In this document: in pieces, positions 48,090 through 61,309 of the stretch | How positions within the stretch are numbered: the first letter of the stretch is position 1 | Layout of the letters: the number at the start of each line of letters is the position of its first letter | From: Carya illinoinensis | Lineage: Eukaryota; Streptophyta; Magnoliopsida; Fagales; Juglandaceae | Assembly: GCF_018687715.1 (NCBI RefSeq) | Contig: NC_056754.1 | Span: 18,957,501-19,021,500 of the forward strand | Length of the DNA stretch: 64,000 nucleotides | Reading direction: 5' to 3' | Notes under the pieces: generated by a model | Databases searched by the model: none | Told to the model about the DNA's origin: nothing | What the model saw: only the letters and a program-made list of their open reading frames with translations | Program-made: the position numbers and the translations under genes

Positions 48090-49574
48090 GCTACGGACAG
48101 TGAACGTGTTAGCTGAATCGCTTTCAAAGAGAATAATTCTAGTTCTCATTTCTACGCACTATATATCATATTTATTTTAATTTTTTTTATAACAAATATG
48201 TGATATATGAAAAATAAGAAGCAACTCAATTAGTTTAATAAGAATTAAATAAATTAAAAAGTTAAAAATAATATATTAAAAATATATAAAATGAGTGGTG
48301 TGAGGTGATAAGTAACATACATAATCATCAAAATAGCTTGCAGTACTCCAGTTGGGCTGTGACCTTTGATCGCAAGTAGTCGATTTGTTATATATTAGCA
48401 AAAAGCATCAGATGGTTCCCTCCTTGGCAACCAATGAAGAAGGTCCCTAACCATTGGTCCGTTGCACTTTAGCATTGAAAGCGCTAATTTTGGGCACCCG
48501 ATTCATTCTTCCATTACCTCTATTTTAGTTGAATGAAAATTTACTCATAAAAAGATTATGTTGGGAGTTTGGAATATGCGCAGACAAAGCTCTCTCCGAG
48601 TCGAGTTTTAGGGAACAAGACCAGAGAGTTCAAACTAGATACGTCTATCTACCACTGACGATGCTGCTGGTGTTGGGAGACAATTAAGGAAAGCGTTCAT
48701 TTAACCGAGTCACAAAAATAGAAAAGAAACCCATATCCCAAAAGTAAATTCCAACTGCACAGCGTCACGAATTTAGATGCAGAGGCATTTTTATCAAATT
48801 GATAGGGATTGCTATGAAAATCAGACGATGGCAGAGGGTAGACCCTGAAATGGGTGATGGGCCATGTAAATCCCTAGATGATGATGAATCAAGAGGAAAT
48901 GATAACAACAACAACAACAACAACAAAAATGGATCTTGGAGACACTGCACGAGACTGCAATATCAGAAAGCAAAAAATTCCAGTAAACAAGCAGTATCAA
49001 CTCAAAAATGTCGATTTCTCTCTATTGGAGTTGCCTCAGTTCCCCCACTTCCGATCAGTGAAAGCTTTTTTATTTTAAACCTCGAAATTATGTTTTAAAC
49101 TCGAACAGATTTCATGGTCGTCTTGATACAAAACTCTTGTATTTTGCTTTGTTATTTCTTTGCGTAATGTTTGTTTGCTTCGTACTATTTTCCTACGAAA
49201 TTAACATCACATGTTGCTAGGGAGGAGCAATATCAACTAAAAGATCCCCTTGCAAAGGTACTAGAGATGATAACAATTGATGGCTTAATTACATACCGGA
49301 AGAACAGAAAGGACCATAATATTTAATTCACATTCAGAAGGTCAGTTGCAATCTCTGTACATTGTATAAAATTCCAGTGTATACGGTTAATGCCAACACC
49401 ATTGACATGTCCTATTTTTGAAAGAAAATGAATTTAGTGTTCCTCCTAAACAAAACTAAAATAGTTCAAATAGCTAGGGAAAAAAACCCGGAAGAGATGA
49501 GGATCAACGGCAGTTTACAAAACCTACACAGTACTCCATTTTTTCATGAAATTAAACTTGCTTTGCAACTTTGG
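48090..49574. other. HAD promoter side and EPF-like 3' flank
   Basis: No independent gene supported. AT-rich sequence at 48140-48300 may be a decayed MITE. An (AAC)n repeat lies at 48905-48926 inside a chance open frame. The last few hundred bases probably include the 3' UTR of the EPF-like gene. Confidence 0.45.
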
Positions 49575-50070
49575 CTAGGGGTTGAAAATGTGGTCTTGGC
49601 AGCGGCATTTCCAACCCAAAGGCTTGTAATTCGTGTACTTGTTGCCTCGAGGTGATGCGTCAAAGAGCTTCATGGGAGCAGGTTGGGCCAAACGACTCAA
49701 ACCAGGCTGGACTGGGACTTTGCTTGGCATGGTGGGCACCTGAATCGCCATGCATGGGTGGCACTTGTTGCACTTGTTGTGGCAGCTCGGAGGGGTCGAT
49801 CCCAGCCTGCTTTTCTCCTCAACTAACAATCCCTAAACAGTAAACACCACCCAATTCCATTCTAATCAAACAAATAAATGAGACCCATAAAATCACAAGA
49901 GACAATCAGACAAAGCACCAACAATTTTAGCTCACCGGAGGAACAGAACTTTGAGGCTGTTGTTGCTGATTTAAGCAAGAAGATGGTGAGAGAAGATACA
50001 GAAGCATAGCAAGTAAAGCAATGGTGCAAAGAAGACATGAATTAATTGAATTCATCATCATGAATATCAT
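49575..50070 (-). CDS. EPIDERMAL PATTERNING FACTOR-like secreted peptide, 130 aa
   Basis: Two exons, 50070-49936 and 49832-49575, are joined by a GT-AG intron at 49935-49833. The N-terminus has a leucine-rich signal peptide (SCLLCTIALLAMLLYLLS, residues about 11-28). The mature C-terminal domain starts at RLGSTPP and carries the six-cysteine pattern of the family: C62, C66, C69 and C72 (SCHNKCNKCHPC), then C121 and C123 (GWKCRC), ending FNP. The loop between the fourth and fifth cysteines is about 48 residues and proline-rich. EPF/EPFL peptides are processed, secreted and bind ERECTA-family receptor kinases with TMM to steer stomatal spacing or organ growth (family knowledge). NYKP...WKC before the last cysteines is seen in several EPFL members; which one is orthologous is not decided. 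Several in-frame ATGs lie near the start, and the first is used. Confidence 0.92.
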
Positions 50071-51432
50071 GTCACCATGAAGTCATGGCCAATCATGCCA
50101 AAGAAACTCAAAAGATGTGAAAAAGTGAGAGAAAATAAAGACCCAGTTTTTAAGTACTGTTCAAACTTCCTCTACCAGAAGCAAACCAGACTGATGGGGT
50201 GAGATACAAGATTTGGTTAAATTGTTTTCATTTCCCTTTTTCTTTTCTTTTTTTAATTCTTTCTGATGGGTTTGAAAAGAGAGAAAAGGAAGGGGAGGTG
50301 CATAAATTAGGGGGTGGGGAGTGGGTGATCTGACCAGAAGGGACACTGATGGAGGTACAGATTGCAGCAGAAATGAAAGGAACCGCACAGAAGAGCAAAA
50401 CAAATGAGGAGGATCCACGTTAGAATGCAGGACCCTTTGACACAGTTCAATTATATAAACTACTGAGAGGCTCTCAGCCCTTGTAGCAGTATAGCTGGGG
50501 TAGAAAGCGAAAGGATGATGCTATTTCTCAGTGTGTGGGGTAAAATTATGGCAGAGGGTAGCAGTTAAAATTGAGTATTTAATATGGCAGGCTCACTTTT
50601 GTTTCAGTGCTCAGAATTCAGTACATTTTGGGTTTGACTGCGACTGATTCCTTCGTTAAGTAAAAATGATTTTTATAGTTAATTTTATCAAAATAAGTAA
50701 AATAAACTTATATAGAATTGTTTAATACAAGTATAGTCATGTAAATTAAAATTATTTTTTAAATAAAATGACATAATTATATTAATTAATTTAAAATAAG
50801 TTTTAAAATTATTATAAAATAATTTTAAGCACGGTTACCTTTCACAAATAAGAGCATCTTTATTAGATTATACAAATACAAATTCAATAAAAAATTTAAC
50901 TAATAGCACTTGAAAATATACCACATTAGAATATAAAACTTTAAAGTAAGTTAACTTTTAACTACAGGAAATTAAGGGTGCCGATCATATTTAGTTGATA
51001 TTGTAGTTCAACCAAATGAATAAAGAAACATTTTCTTCAATCTAGACACTCTTTTTTCTTTGATTTTTTCCTCCGCCAAATTGCTCTTTTTTCCTCTCCT
51101 CCCGTGTGCTCTTCCCCTCCATTTATTCTGCCAAAACTTATCTTCAGCTAAGGTCTAATTTTATAAAAATTGATATTTTTTTCCTCTAAGTCAATTTTGA
51201 TAAATTAAAATTATTATTAATAAATTATATGATTATATTGATTAATTGAATTTATTTTCTTTTTAATTATGCAAAAAATTTATATTTTAAAATTTTTTCA
51301 TATTCAAATCGTGAAAAAAAAAAACTAAATAATAAACTAATAATAAAAGATATGTAAGGATATGATTATCCTTCTTTGAATATGCTTTCCTAAGGCAACC
51401 ACCTGTTTTAACATGCCTATGTCGTTGAGGAG

Positions 51433-51592
51433 AAAAATATTTATAATTATAAATTGTATAATCATTACGTAATCCATTAAAAGAAAGTGAATAAAATATC
51501 AAATTTATGTAGAAAAAAAAAATTATTTTTTAATAATAAATTTTAAAAGATTAAGTAATATTTACCCGCACTACAATTATATATAAAATTAC
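51433..51592. mobile_element. Degenerate fold-back MITE (second family, copy 2)
   Basis: The ends AATATTTATAATTATAAATTG and ACAATTATATATAAAATTAC are imperfect inverted copies and share central AAATTTATGTAGAAAAAAAA with the other copies. Heavily decayed. Confidence 0.45.
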
Positions 51593-52017
51593 GAGAAGGA
51601 AAGCCAAAGCTAATTAACTATCGATATTTGGTGAGTTGGGAAACCGAGAAAGTGGAAGCGAAGTCGCCACGACTCACAATACTCACTGTTGAAGAAATAG
51701 ACCACACTCTGCACAAACATCGGCATCATCTTTGTTGAATTTTTTGCAGTTAAATTAAAAAAAATAAAAAATAAAAAATAAAAAATAATAATAATAATAA
51801 TAATAACTCCTAAAAACACTCTTTAAAAATTGTAAATTACTTGAAAATTCAAGGAGCTCGAGAGCCTAGCATCCACACTACAATCATTTTGCTCGTCTTG
51901 CTTCATTTAGGCATGTTTGTATATTTTTCATAATTTTATTTTCAAACATCATTTAAATAAAAAATATATTTTAATTTTCAATTCTTTTTATCTAATCATC
52001 ATCTAATAATTATAAAA

Positions 52018-52166
52018 GAGTAATATTATATACAGTCGTAAAATGTGTAAACGCGATACAATCGCTTTAAAAAGTTAATTTTTTTTATGTAAATCTCATA
52101 TTAATTTACTTTTTTCAAAGAGACTTTGTGACCCTTGTACAACCATGACTGCAAATATCATTTCTC
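52018..52166. mobile_element. Fold-back MITE (second family, copy 3, best preserved)
   Basis: The left arm GAGTAATATTATATACAGTC...ACAATCGCTTT pairs with the right arm AAAGAGACTTTGTGACC...GACTGCAAATATCATTTCTC. The centre is T-rich with TTTATGTAAATCTCATATT. The whole is near-palindromic and about 149 bp long. I recall this family as common in Fagales. Confidence 0.65.
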
Positions 52167-52817
52167 ATAATGAAAATATTAAAATCAATACGACTTTCAT
52201 AAATTTTAAAATAAAATACAAATATTAAAACTTTTACAAACTTCAGAATAAAAATAATATTAAAAAAAATTAATATTTAAACAAAATTTTAATTTTATAA
52301 TATTTTTTTATTGAATTTCTTTCTCACGTTTTCCGAAATTCAATAAAATATTTTCACTTGAACTATTTCATTCTGAAAAATTCAGTGTGTAAACATGTTC
52401 TTTAGAAATTCACATGGACCCAACTTCAGAAATTCACTTCATGTTGGGTTGTACAATGTATAAAATATTTTAGATTTATTTTATACCCTCTGCCGGGAAA
52501 AAAAGAAATGAGGAACACAGCACATCTTTATAAGCTCATTTTTTCCTTCAATATTATCAGATAATGAAGCATACTCTTTCTCGGGTTCATTTTTATCTCA
52601 TTTAATAATAAAATGAGATCATGGATGATGTATTTCATGTATGCAAATTGAATGTACAGGCATTTCTGTAACCTCAGAGTCTCAGACTCAGTAAAAATAA
52701 GAGAGAATAAAATATGAATACAGAAGATTTTAAAAAGTATGCTGCATCAATCAGATTATAAAAGTCTGTAAGTTTCAACCCACTTCATTCGGCTATATGT
52801 AAACCCCAGTACCTTTG

Positions 52818-55800
52818 TTCATTTAGAATTTTGCAAGTTGGATCGATATAATTCCTCATCTACGATCACAGGCGGTATGCTCCAAGCTCCAAGTTGATGT
52901 CCAGATATCTTTCCACCTGAAAATTTTCAAGTTGTGGAGAAATCATGTTCACAGAAGAAAAAGGGTCAATTTCATACTATCAGGCCTTCAGAATGGCAAA
53001 TTACCTTCTTTGGTGGCTTCTTCGCATCTTTTCTGGTAATTCAAGGATAGTTGGGGATCCAAGTTTTTCAGTAAACCGTCATACTTCCGCTCAGCCTCAG
53101 TAATGTATTTTGCCTGGGTAGAGAAAAAGTTGAAAGTCGGCTTTAAATACCACTGTGTTTAAGAGTTAAAACATGAATGCACTTTGATTCTTCGAAGAAT
53201 CCTTCTAGTGAAGTCATTGAGACTACGAATAAAGGGTTTCTACACCTAAAGGACAAAACTACATTATCTAATCAGTCCAAGCAATTCTCATTTAGAGTTA
53301 AAAAAACAGGCTGGATGATTGGGTCATAGACTTAATATAGCAGGGATACTGAGTTGTACTTATTTATAAAAAAGAATACAACAGAATAAGGAACAGAAAA
53401 TTCATTAATAGTCAGCAATATATCTATTTTCTATGATTTTGAAAGAATCTGTAGTAGGAATGCCAAGATGGCAATGTCTTGATGTACTTTTTAATTTCAT
53501 AGACCATGGAAGTATGTTCCTGTGTCCATGGTGGGGGATTACTTGTCACGCCTGTAGAACAAAGGTTTGCAATTTCTTCTGAGGCCTTGGTAGAATTCTG
53601 AGATGTAATTCAGGGATCCAAAAAACCTCTGGAGTTGGGTTCACATAAATATATATAAATATATATATATATTTATGTACATATGTGCGCATGTATGCAT
53701 ATCATCTGTGTGTGTGTCTATATAACATGAGTAAACTGCATCTTTTATTAGGAAGATTAGTAATTTATTGCATAGAAACAAGAATCCAAATATACTGATT
53801 GCCTAAAAAACAACTAAGCACGGCTGATGATTGACAAATAATACAATGTACTGTGAGCTTCATAATTACTATGGACATCTTTAAAGCGATTTATGGAAAA
53901 CCAAAGATTCAGTGCTCCATTTGGCAATAAAGTACCAACATGAACAGCCAGGCCTACTCACCAGCATAACTGGGGCCTTTGAAGGACCATATATTCTGAC
54001 AAACATGCGTAAAACATTAAAGCTATTCGCTATTACATCATCCTGCATGTAATTCCTTACTTTATTCAGTAAGAGTTGGATTAATAGAATGAGACAGGTA
54101 GTAGTAGGAAACCATGACAAAGCTAAATGACCTCACCTCATAGTCAAACCTACACATTTTGTTGTCAACTCAGTACGAATAAAATAAGCATCGTGCTTGC
54201 CGCATTAATTTCAACATTGAAAAATAATAGCATTAGTCATCTCAATGAGCAATTTGTTAAAAAGCAGTAAACCATTTTGAGTAGTCTGCATTACTTTACA
54301 ACCTCAGATTGAAAACAAGTGCAGATCCACATGTACGCATGTAGTCATGCACAGATTCCAAAATCTGAAGCAGTGAATGTTCTTTGACTCGGAAATACAG
54401 ATCATTTCAAAAAGAGAGAAAGTTGATACCAATAATATTGTGAAATATTGATCACTAAAACTTTCCATGTGGAACTAATGCATGGAAAGGGACAAAAAGA
54501 GTACTTACAGATCATCGGACACTTCCACAAGGAATTCTGAGACAGAGAGAAATTCCATATGCAAATCATTGACCTTCACAACAGCTTCAAAGAAAACACA
54601 ATTTAATCTAACAAAATATGCTTGCTCCAAAGAATTGGAGAACAATGGAAGACTCATCAAGTCAAAAGTACAGTAACTGCATCACCATGTTAGACCATAA
54701 CAATTAGGATAATTTTCCACTTAAATTCAGAGTTTTTCGTATGATTTTGGGCAAAACATGGTAAGACTGGAGTGTAATCACGTTACTTATAGCATTTTGA
54801 GAAATTGTAATACAAAAATTCCAGACATTGATCTGGCAAGACCTGAGAAAACTTGGTTATTATATGACATCATGTCATTGCCAATTTAACCTCTAAAAGA
54901 CTGAAAGAAAAAGGAAAAAAAAGAAAAAGAAAGAACCCCTCAAAAAAAAAAAAAAAATCAACGGAATTTTATCCCGACATTATATTGTTGATGCCTTATC
55001 TAATTTAAGAATGGAAGGATAAACAAAGTGCTCTGCACATCTCATGAAGGAGAAAAGTACAACAACTTAAATCATAAAAGTTGCAACATATTTTTTTTTA
55101 TAAGTGGTTCATAAAAGTTACAACATATGAACAAGCCTTTTTTTATCAGTGAAATTTAAGAACAAGCTAACAGGAATTTACCTTTTCTCCTCTCAACTGA
55201 TATAGTAGAAGATTTAGAACACGATAATCGAAGGACTTTAAATGAATTGCCCTCATCACATCTTCAACAGATATCTGGGTGGCAAAAATTCCATCAAAAT
55301 GTAAGAAAATTTTGGTCGTGCCTATGCTTCATTGCAATATTATACCTTCAAAACACAGATAGAATTATACAAAATATTTTCCATGGGTTAAGAAATTTAG
55401 AACTAGTATACCCTAAATATCTTACAAAAGTGATAAGATGTATAAGGAGAAATTACAACAGTTTCTGTCCATCCCCAGTAATAAACTCAACTATTGCAAA
55501 CCCACACGGTAAAATTGGTACAAACTATATAAGGAATTTATCTACTCAAATATAATCATCCATTCCGTTAGATGAAAGGGTTCCCAATGTCACTGATGGA
55601 AATACATATTTGAAACCATATTTCTGTTATTTCATGAGAGATCTCAATTCACTAGTCACAAATTCCTCAAATTACTAACCATTTTAATTTCTCCATTCTG
55701 TGAAATCATTGGTACATATTCTCAAACATAAGGCATATCTTATCCAGATTGATAAAGTAAATACGAGTAGCAATCTTTCTGTTCCTTTTTGTGTGTCCCA

Positions 55801-58800
55801 AATTAATGCCTTTTAATCTGTATGCTTCAGTAATAAATTGAAACAATGTTAAGTTTGAGTTTGGAATTACTACTCGATTTTTTAGCCAAGAAGGGAGCAC
55901 AAAATAATAGTCTACAATTTGTTGGATCAGAGATCAGACCAGGGAGACTTTGGGGACTATTGCGCACGGATCATTGGAGACTTCCTTATTTATGCTGTTG
56001 ATTCATTGTTTATTTGTTGGCTGTAAATGGTAGTTCCTCCACCTCAGCGAGGGTGAATCAATAAAGTTTACACGTGTTCGGTTTAAAAAAAAAATCAATT
56101 TAAATCTTCCCTGGAAACATAGGCTCCTACCATCTGCTCACTAGTAATATGGAGAGAGTTTTACCAATTCCAATATATGTATATAACTTATAAAAAAAAC
56201 TCCCTTATATATATAATCTTACATGCCTATATATAACTTGGGCTATGCCTATTTTCTTCTATCAATAAAATATTATTTTACCTATAAAAAAATGATTACC
56301 TTCTTTCACTAACTCCCCCCCCCCCCTTCTCTTTCTTCTCTTTTGAAATGTAAGACTATAACATTATTTTAATATTTTAATAACTTTTTTATAGAAGTAA
56401 TTTTAATAACGATTTCTTACAAGTCCAACGATTTCTTTATCAAAATGCCTTGTTTTCTCCTATTAGTACCCTGCAAACTTCTCAGGCATGGCATGCACAT
56501 CATTTATGAAATTAACTGGTAAACCATTGCTGATGCTACACAACTTTATTGGTTCCAGCAAGAATAAAAACAGTATTCTGAAAGAGACTAAATTTCCTGA
56601 TGGAGCCATTGCTGATGCTACACAACTTTATTGGCTTGTGCAAGAATAAACTCAACAATGAGTAACTTGGGGAATGATAAACTAAATATGGAGCAAAGTT
56701 AGTTACAGAACATAGAAACTTCATTTTCACTAAAATGTGTCTGAATTACCAAACACATATACAGAAAGAATACAAAAACAACGTAGTATGTCAATAATAA
56801 TAAGCCATAATGACTATATATTTTTTTTTGTAAGTAACATAATGACTGACTACATTAATATAGGCAAAAAAGATGATGATGATGATACACATACCTCCTC
56901 TTTGCTCATGAGTGCACAACAGAGCTTTCTTTCTAGCGCCCAATATTCTTCTCCAAACTTAAATTCTTCTCTAATCCTAACCCCCTCAGGCAAAAATTGA
57001 AACAAATATTTCAACTCAAATATTTTTTTTTAATCAGTAAACAAATTTTATTGACAGAAATAGGCATAGCCCAACTCAAAGTCAAACTTTACAGTTCTTA
57101 ATTTGTCTGAACATGATAATGCAGAAAGAAAGTAAGAAATTGTACCTCTTTGTTAAAAGTCCATGATATTCAAGTAGACCCACGAGTGGCCAGAATGGAT
57201 TGCTTTTAAATGGATCTGTGAACTTAGTAATCAACCTCTCATTTCTAGGCTGTAATCACAATTGGAATTAAAATCGCCAAATGAAAATTGATTAGCAAGC
57301 AAGAAGATATTTGTTGTGAGGTCCCAAATAATTATTTGTACTATCACCTTGTGTCCTCTTTCTGAAACAGACACTCCACTGGTTGGTTGATGCAGTATCT
57401 TCTCATTCAAACTATCCAGCTGCATTAACAAAACAATGAAGGTTAAGGAGAAAACAAAGCCAACATATGGTTCGAAAGACTAACTTATCAGAATGCTACA
57501 AATCACACTGAGATTCAACACAAATTGAAATTGTTATAAGATGATTTCACTATTTATTTAATGTATGTCCCCTTCAATAAAAAGATAGCTGAACATAGTA
57601 CTTCTTCCAGATCGTTACCTGATAAATAAAACTTTCTGTGAATGAAAGCACAGGTAAATACTTGAATAATGATGGCAGCCTGTTCACGTCCATTTCATGA
57701 AACATAAAATAGGATCTGCACTGTAAGCAATATGCATAACCTTATTTATTTGAATAAAAGAATCGAGATACAGGGCATATATAACCACGAGATTTCTCAT
57801 TCCAAGTCCACATTAATAAAGATAATGAATAAATAAATCCAACCAAGAATAATAACTATATTTTCTTTTCACTCCCCTTTACCAACAATTTCCACTTGTG
57901 TACTTGATTTGGTGAAGAAAGAAAGAAAGAATGCGGCTGTAGAAGATCTAGTCTTGTATACAAAATAAAAATTTCACAAAATGAATATACCATGGAAAAT
58001 CAACATCACAAGCTTAATTATTTAAGAGATTATGAACTATTTGAAAACCTCGGTTGTGTGTCTGAGAAAATATATATGGGTTGGAGTACGATCACATCCC
58101 TTAAAAGAAGAAACAGAACACTTGGTTCTAGGCAACATTTCAGACAAAGTTGGAAGTATCATAAGATCATAACAAGGCTCTTTTCACGTATAAAAAAAAA
58201 ATTTAAAAAAAAGAAGATCATAATAAGGAAAATATATTAAACTGAATAACAAAGTAGAAAATATATGAAAAGCAATCAAATGCCTTTATGTTGTGTAACT
58301 ATCACCAAAATGAAAGGAACTCATTTAAATGATATCAGGTATACAACAGATTCTTTCAAATCTTATGTAAAATAGAATGGATCCATGCATCCTCCAAATG
58401 GAATCTTAAATGGCATCTTAAAAATACACAAGTAATTTTTTTTTTATAAGTAGAAGTGTAAATAAAATTTTATAGAAAACAAGAAATGAGAAAATTAAAA
58501 TTACTCAGATAGATCGGTTTTTATGTTAGTTGGCCATTGCACCAATAGATGCCATGAAATCTCTAAGGAAAACGACTTGTGCAAGCCCCATTAAAGCCCT
58601 ATAGAAAAAAGTGAGACCCACCTGAAAAAACCTACTTTTTAAATGGTGGTCCCACTTTTTTTCAAATGGCTTGCACTCCTTGAGTTTGTATCTAGCATTA
58701 CTCAACCACTAAAGATACAAAAAAGAAAGATGATATGTTTTCTCCAATACTCCATTTTTATTAAGTAAAATTTTATTAATATCAGTAGGCGTAGCCAAGT

Positions 58801-60480
58801 ACACTGGATGTATACAAGAGAAAAAACCTAGCTAGGAAGAAAAGGTTTCAATTCTCCAACATATTATGAAGGTAACAATCGATATCCAAGCATCTTCTCA
58901 TTTGCCTAACGCTCACCATGGAAACTTTAACTGCAAAGTGCAAAGTACCATCTTAGCCCAATGGGAAGTAATGAACATTTACTTACAAAATCCTCGAGGG
59001 TAGAATTTGCTCGCTGCATTGCATCCAGCCCAACCATAGCCATGTCTTCAAAATTAGTTTCCAATGATCCAGCATACAACCAACTGTCATAGTCAAGCTG
59101 CAAAGAATTATTGCCAAGATTTTGACAAGTGCCTGCAAAGAAATTTTGAAATTTAATTAAAATATTTTCAAACTTATGGGAAGGAAATTTTCTCACGGAT
59201 GCAAGTCTTTAAGGCATCAGAAAACAAGCAAATAATATTAATATAACATTCAAAATTACCAAAGCCATTTAAAAATCTAAGCTGATACAGCAACGTCAAA
59301 AAGTCTCAAAATTTGTGTTAGGATGTTCAATCATAACAGATCATGCACAGAGCGTGCAAATTTTCTTCTTTTGGGTTTGGGTGAAGGGAGGGCAAGCAAT
59401 GAGGTTTTTTTAGTCAATAAGTTCACTCATTTTCCCACAGCAATAGGAAAGGGGGTTATCTATCAAAAAAAAGCAATAGGAAAGGGGGTTGAAAGACATG
59501 TAATGTTTTTTTTTTTTTTTTTTTCCGGCACTGCCCACTACCACAGGATGATGGACTCCATTTGGTTGACCTATGAAATTATATGGTTGAAGATAGCATC
59601 ATATTTTTGCTTCATCATTCCTAAGAACTAAAAGAAGGAATAATGCTACCGCATGTTCATCTGATTGAAAGAGTTCTGAAGGTTATTTTCCCCTTTTATT
59701 TCCTCCGATGCATCGCTCAAAGATTGTCAAAATGAGTGTCAGATATGCACATCGTAGCTAATAAAGCATTCAGATAAAAAGGTTTCCGCATTATAAAAAC
59801 CTAAAGAAGCGTAATGCGCTGGCATACAACAACGATTGTCCTTGTCTTTCACTTCTTCTGTAACTTCTGTTATGTCTTCCCGACTAAGCCAGATGGATGC
59901 ATCATCAAGAAAAGCAGTTGAAATCTGACATAGAAGTAACACAATAAGCATTACCGATTGCACCCCGACGTTGAGAACTGAGATATATGAAATCAGACTA
60001 GAATCGGCCACTTAACACTCACCTTTGACATATGTTCAGAGACCAAACTGCGCTTCTTGTCTAAGTCAAGCTCTCCGCAGGGTTGTATCTTAGAGTATGT
60101 TAATATTTCCAAAGAATAAAACCATATCAGTAGAGGGGCCAATGACTTGTGCTAAACATCATCGCCCATAAACTAGATAAATATAATTGCCTACTCAAAT
60201 CGAGTTCGGGTAAACTTTTCTCGAAAATACCGAAATTAGAATAAAAGAAATGGCAATGGAATTAGCATGAAAAGCTTGAAGAAGAACAAATTCACGTCTA
60301 ATTCTTTTCAATGTAGGTGATCATAGATGTTGCTTAGGTTTGAGTGATTGAAATTACCAAAAGAAGGATGAGATTGGCGAGGAAGCGATTAGAGTCGCCA
60401 TTGGATGGGATAGCAACGCCACGAAGTTCCATGAACTGAAGCATCCTCTGTACTTGCTCTAGCTTCCTCAGTTCTTCCAT
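52818..60480 (-). CDS. Conserved plant protein of unknown function, 425 aa
   Basis: Fourteen exons join in frame: 60480-60358, 60088-60023, 59924-59801, 59132-58987, 57720-57619, 57419-57348, 57249-57146, 56976-56895, 55274-55182, 54573-54509, 54149-54137 (13 bp), 54042-53962, 53113-53005 and 52915-52818. The product starts MEELRKLEQVQRMLQFMELR. It is mostly helical-looking and acidic, with no transit or signal peptide, transmembrane segment or catalytic motif I can name. Landmarks: DMAMVGLDAMQRANSTLEDF (about 123-142), SYFMFHEMDVNRLP, SFDYRVLNLLLYQLRGEK (ending about residue 303), HMEFLSVSEFLVEVSDDLFD, and near the end RCEEATKEGGKISGH. Exon junction phases agree throughout and no stop interrupts, so the gene is probably functional. 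I believe similar proteins occur in other plants but cannot give a family name. Confidence 0.88.
55940..56092 (+). mobile_element. Possible LINE 3'-end fragment in intron 8
   Basis: The sequence runs through TGAATCAATAAAGTTTACAC to an A-run at about 56083-56092, as the 3' end of a retro-insertion would. No coding trace or clear target duplication was found. Confidence 0.3.
58578..58678. mobile_element. Short fold-back MITE in intron 4
   Basis: TGTGCAAGCC... and ...GGCTTGCAC, and AAAAAAGTGAGACCCACC against GGTGGTCCCACTTTTTTT, form a nested palindrome of about 100 bp in an intron of the 425-aa gene. The superfamily cannot be told from the ends alone. Confidence 0.6.
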
Positions 60481-61309
60481 TTTTTTTCTTTTTTTTCCCG
60501 GCTCACTAATGGCCCCTAATCTCTCGCTGCGATGGTGCGAAGTTCGTGCTAGAAATGGCAAACGCTCTTCTCCACTCACTGCGCAAACTCCACGCGAAAA
60601 TGGTTCCAAAAGGCTAAAAGAAAAGGAAGGGAAAAATCCGCACGACAAGTAACTAACAAACGACGTCGTTCTATAGTAGCAAGTTCTTTTCCTCGTTTTA
60701 TTTCTGATTTTATTCACCATCCTCTCACACTAAACTGGAGTTCTTCGTAAAGAAATAATCATAAGGCTAACCACAATGGAACTTGGATCAGCAAATGCAA
60801 AGACCACATTATTTGGCAAGTAAAGTCTTTTTCCCTTGCATCTAGGTAATTGGATACTGAATTTTGGAAATAATAGGATTATAGGAAGAACTCAATGGCA
60901 AAGACGGTTGAAAAGAAATGGAATGAATTCACAATGGGGTCAAATGAGATCAAGCATTGCCCCCAATATTAAAATACATTTAAATGGTGTATATTCACGG
61001 TACAACCTCCAGTCACATACATAAGCTCCAGTAGGATTTCAGTAAAATGACATGTCAACAAAGAAATAAGTACATTTCCCATTTTATTAGTCCTTGGTCG
61101 TTTTTCCTTCGACCTCCAAAATGGTGATTGAAAAGATCAGGAAATTTTCCCTCGCACCCATAAAATAGCTTTGATGGTAACCTGCGAGTTCAACTGCCCC
61201 AGAAAAAAATAGGCTTAGACATTTGATTCATGTTGCAATTAGAGAACTTCCTCCAGCATTGTTTGCTTCAAAATGGCAACTTGTATTTCTCCCCTGCTTG
61301 TACCAAAGC
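60481..61309. other. Upstream region of the 425-aa gene
   Basis: No further gene. A palindrome AACGACGTCGTT lies at about 60660-60671, some 185 bases upstream of the start codon on the minus strand; its ACGT core suits bZIP-type factors but the role is a guess. The remainder includes the 3' flank of the gene ending at 61310. Confidence 0.45.

Larger units (their letters stand above)
50420..52817. other. AT-rich intergenic DNA with MITEs
   Basis: No gene recognised. The upper part is upstream of the EPF-like gene. Two fold-back MITE copies are listed separately. The stretch just below 52818 should hold the 3' UTR of the 425-aa gene. Confidence 0.5.

Noticed and set aside
48799..49098. 99-codon plus frame with an Asn run
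   Set aside because: The Asn run is the (AAC)n microsatellite, the rest matches nothing, and it lies in the flank of flanking genes on the opposite strand.
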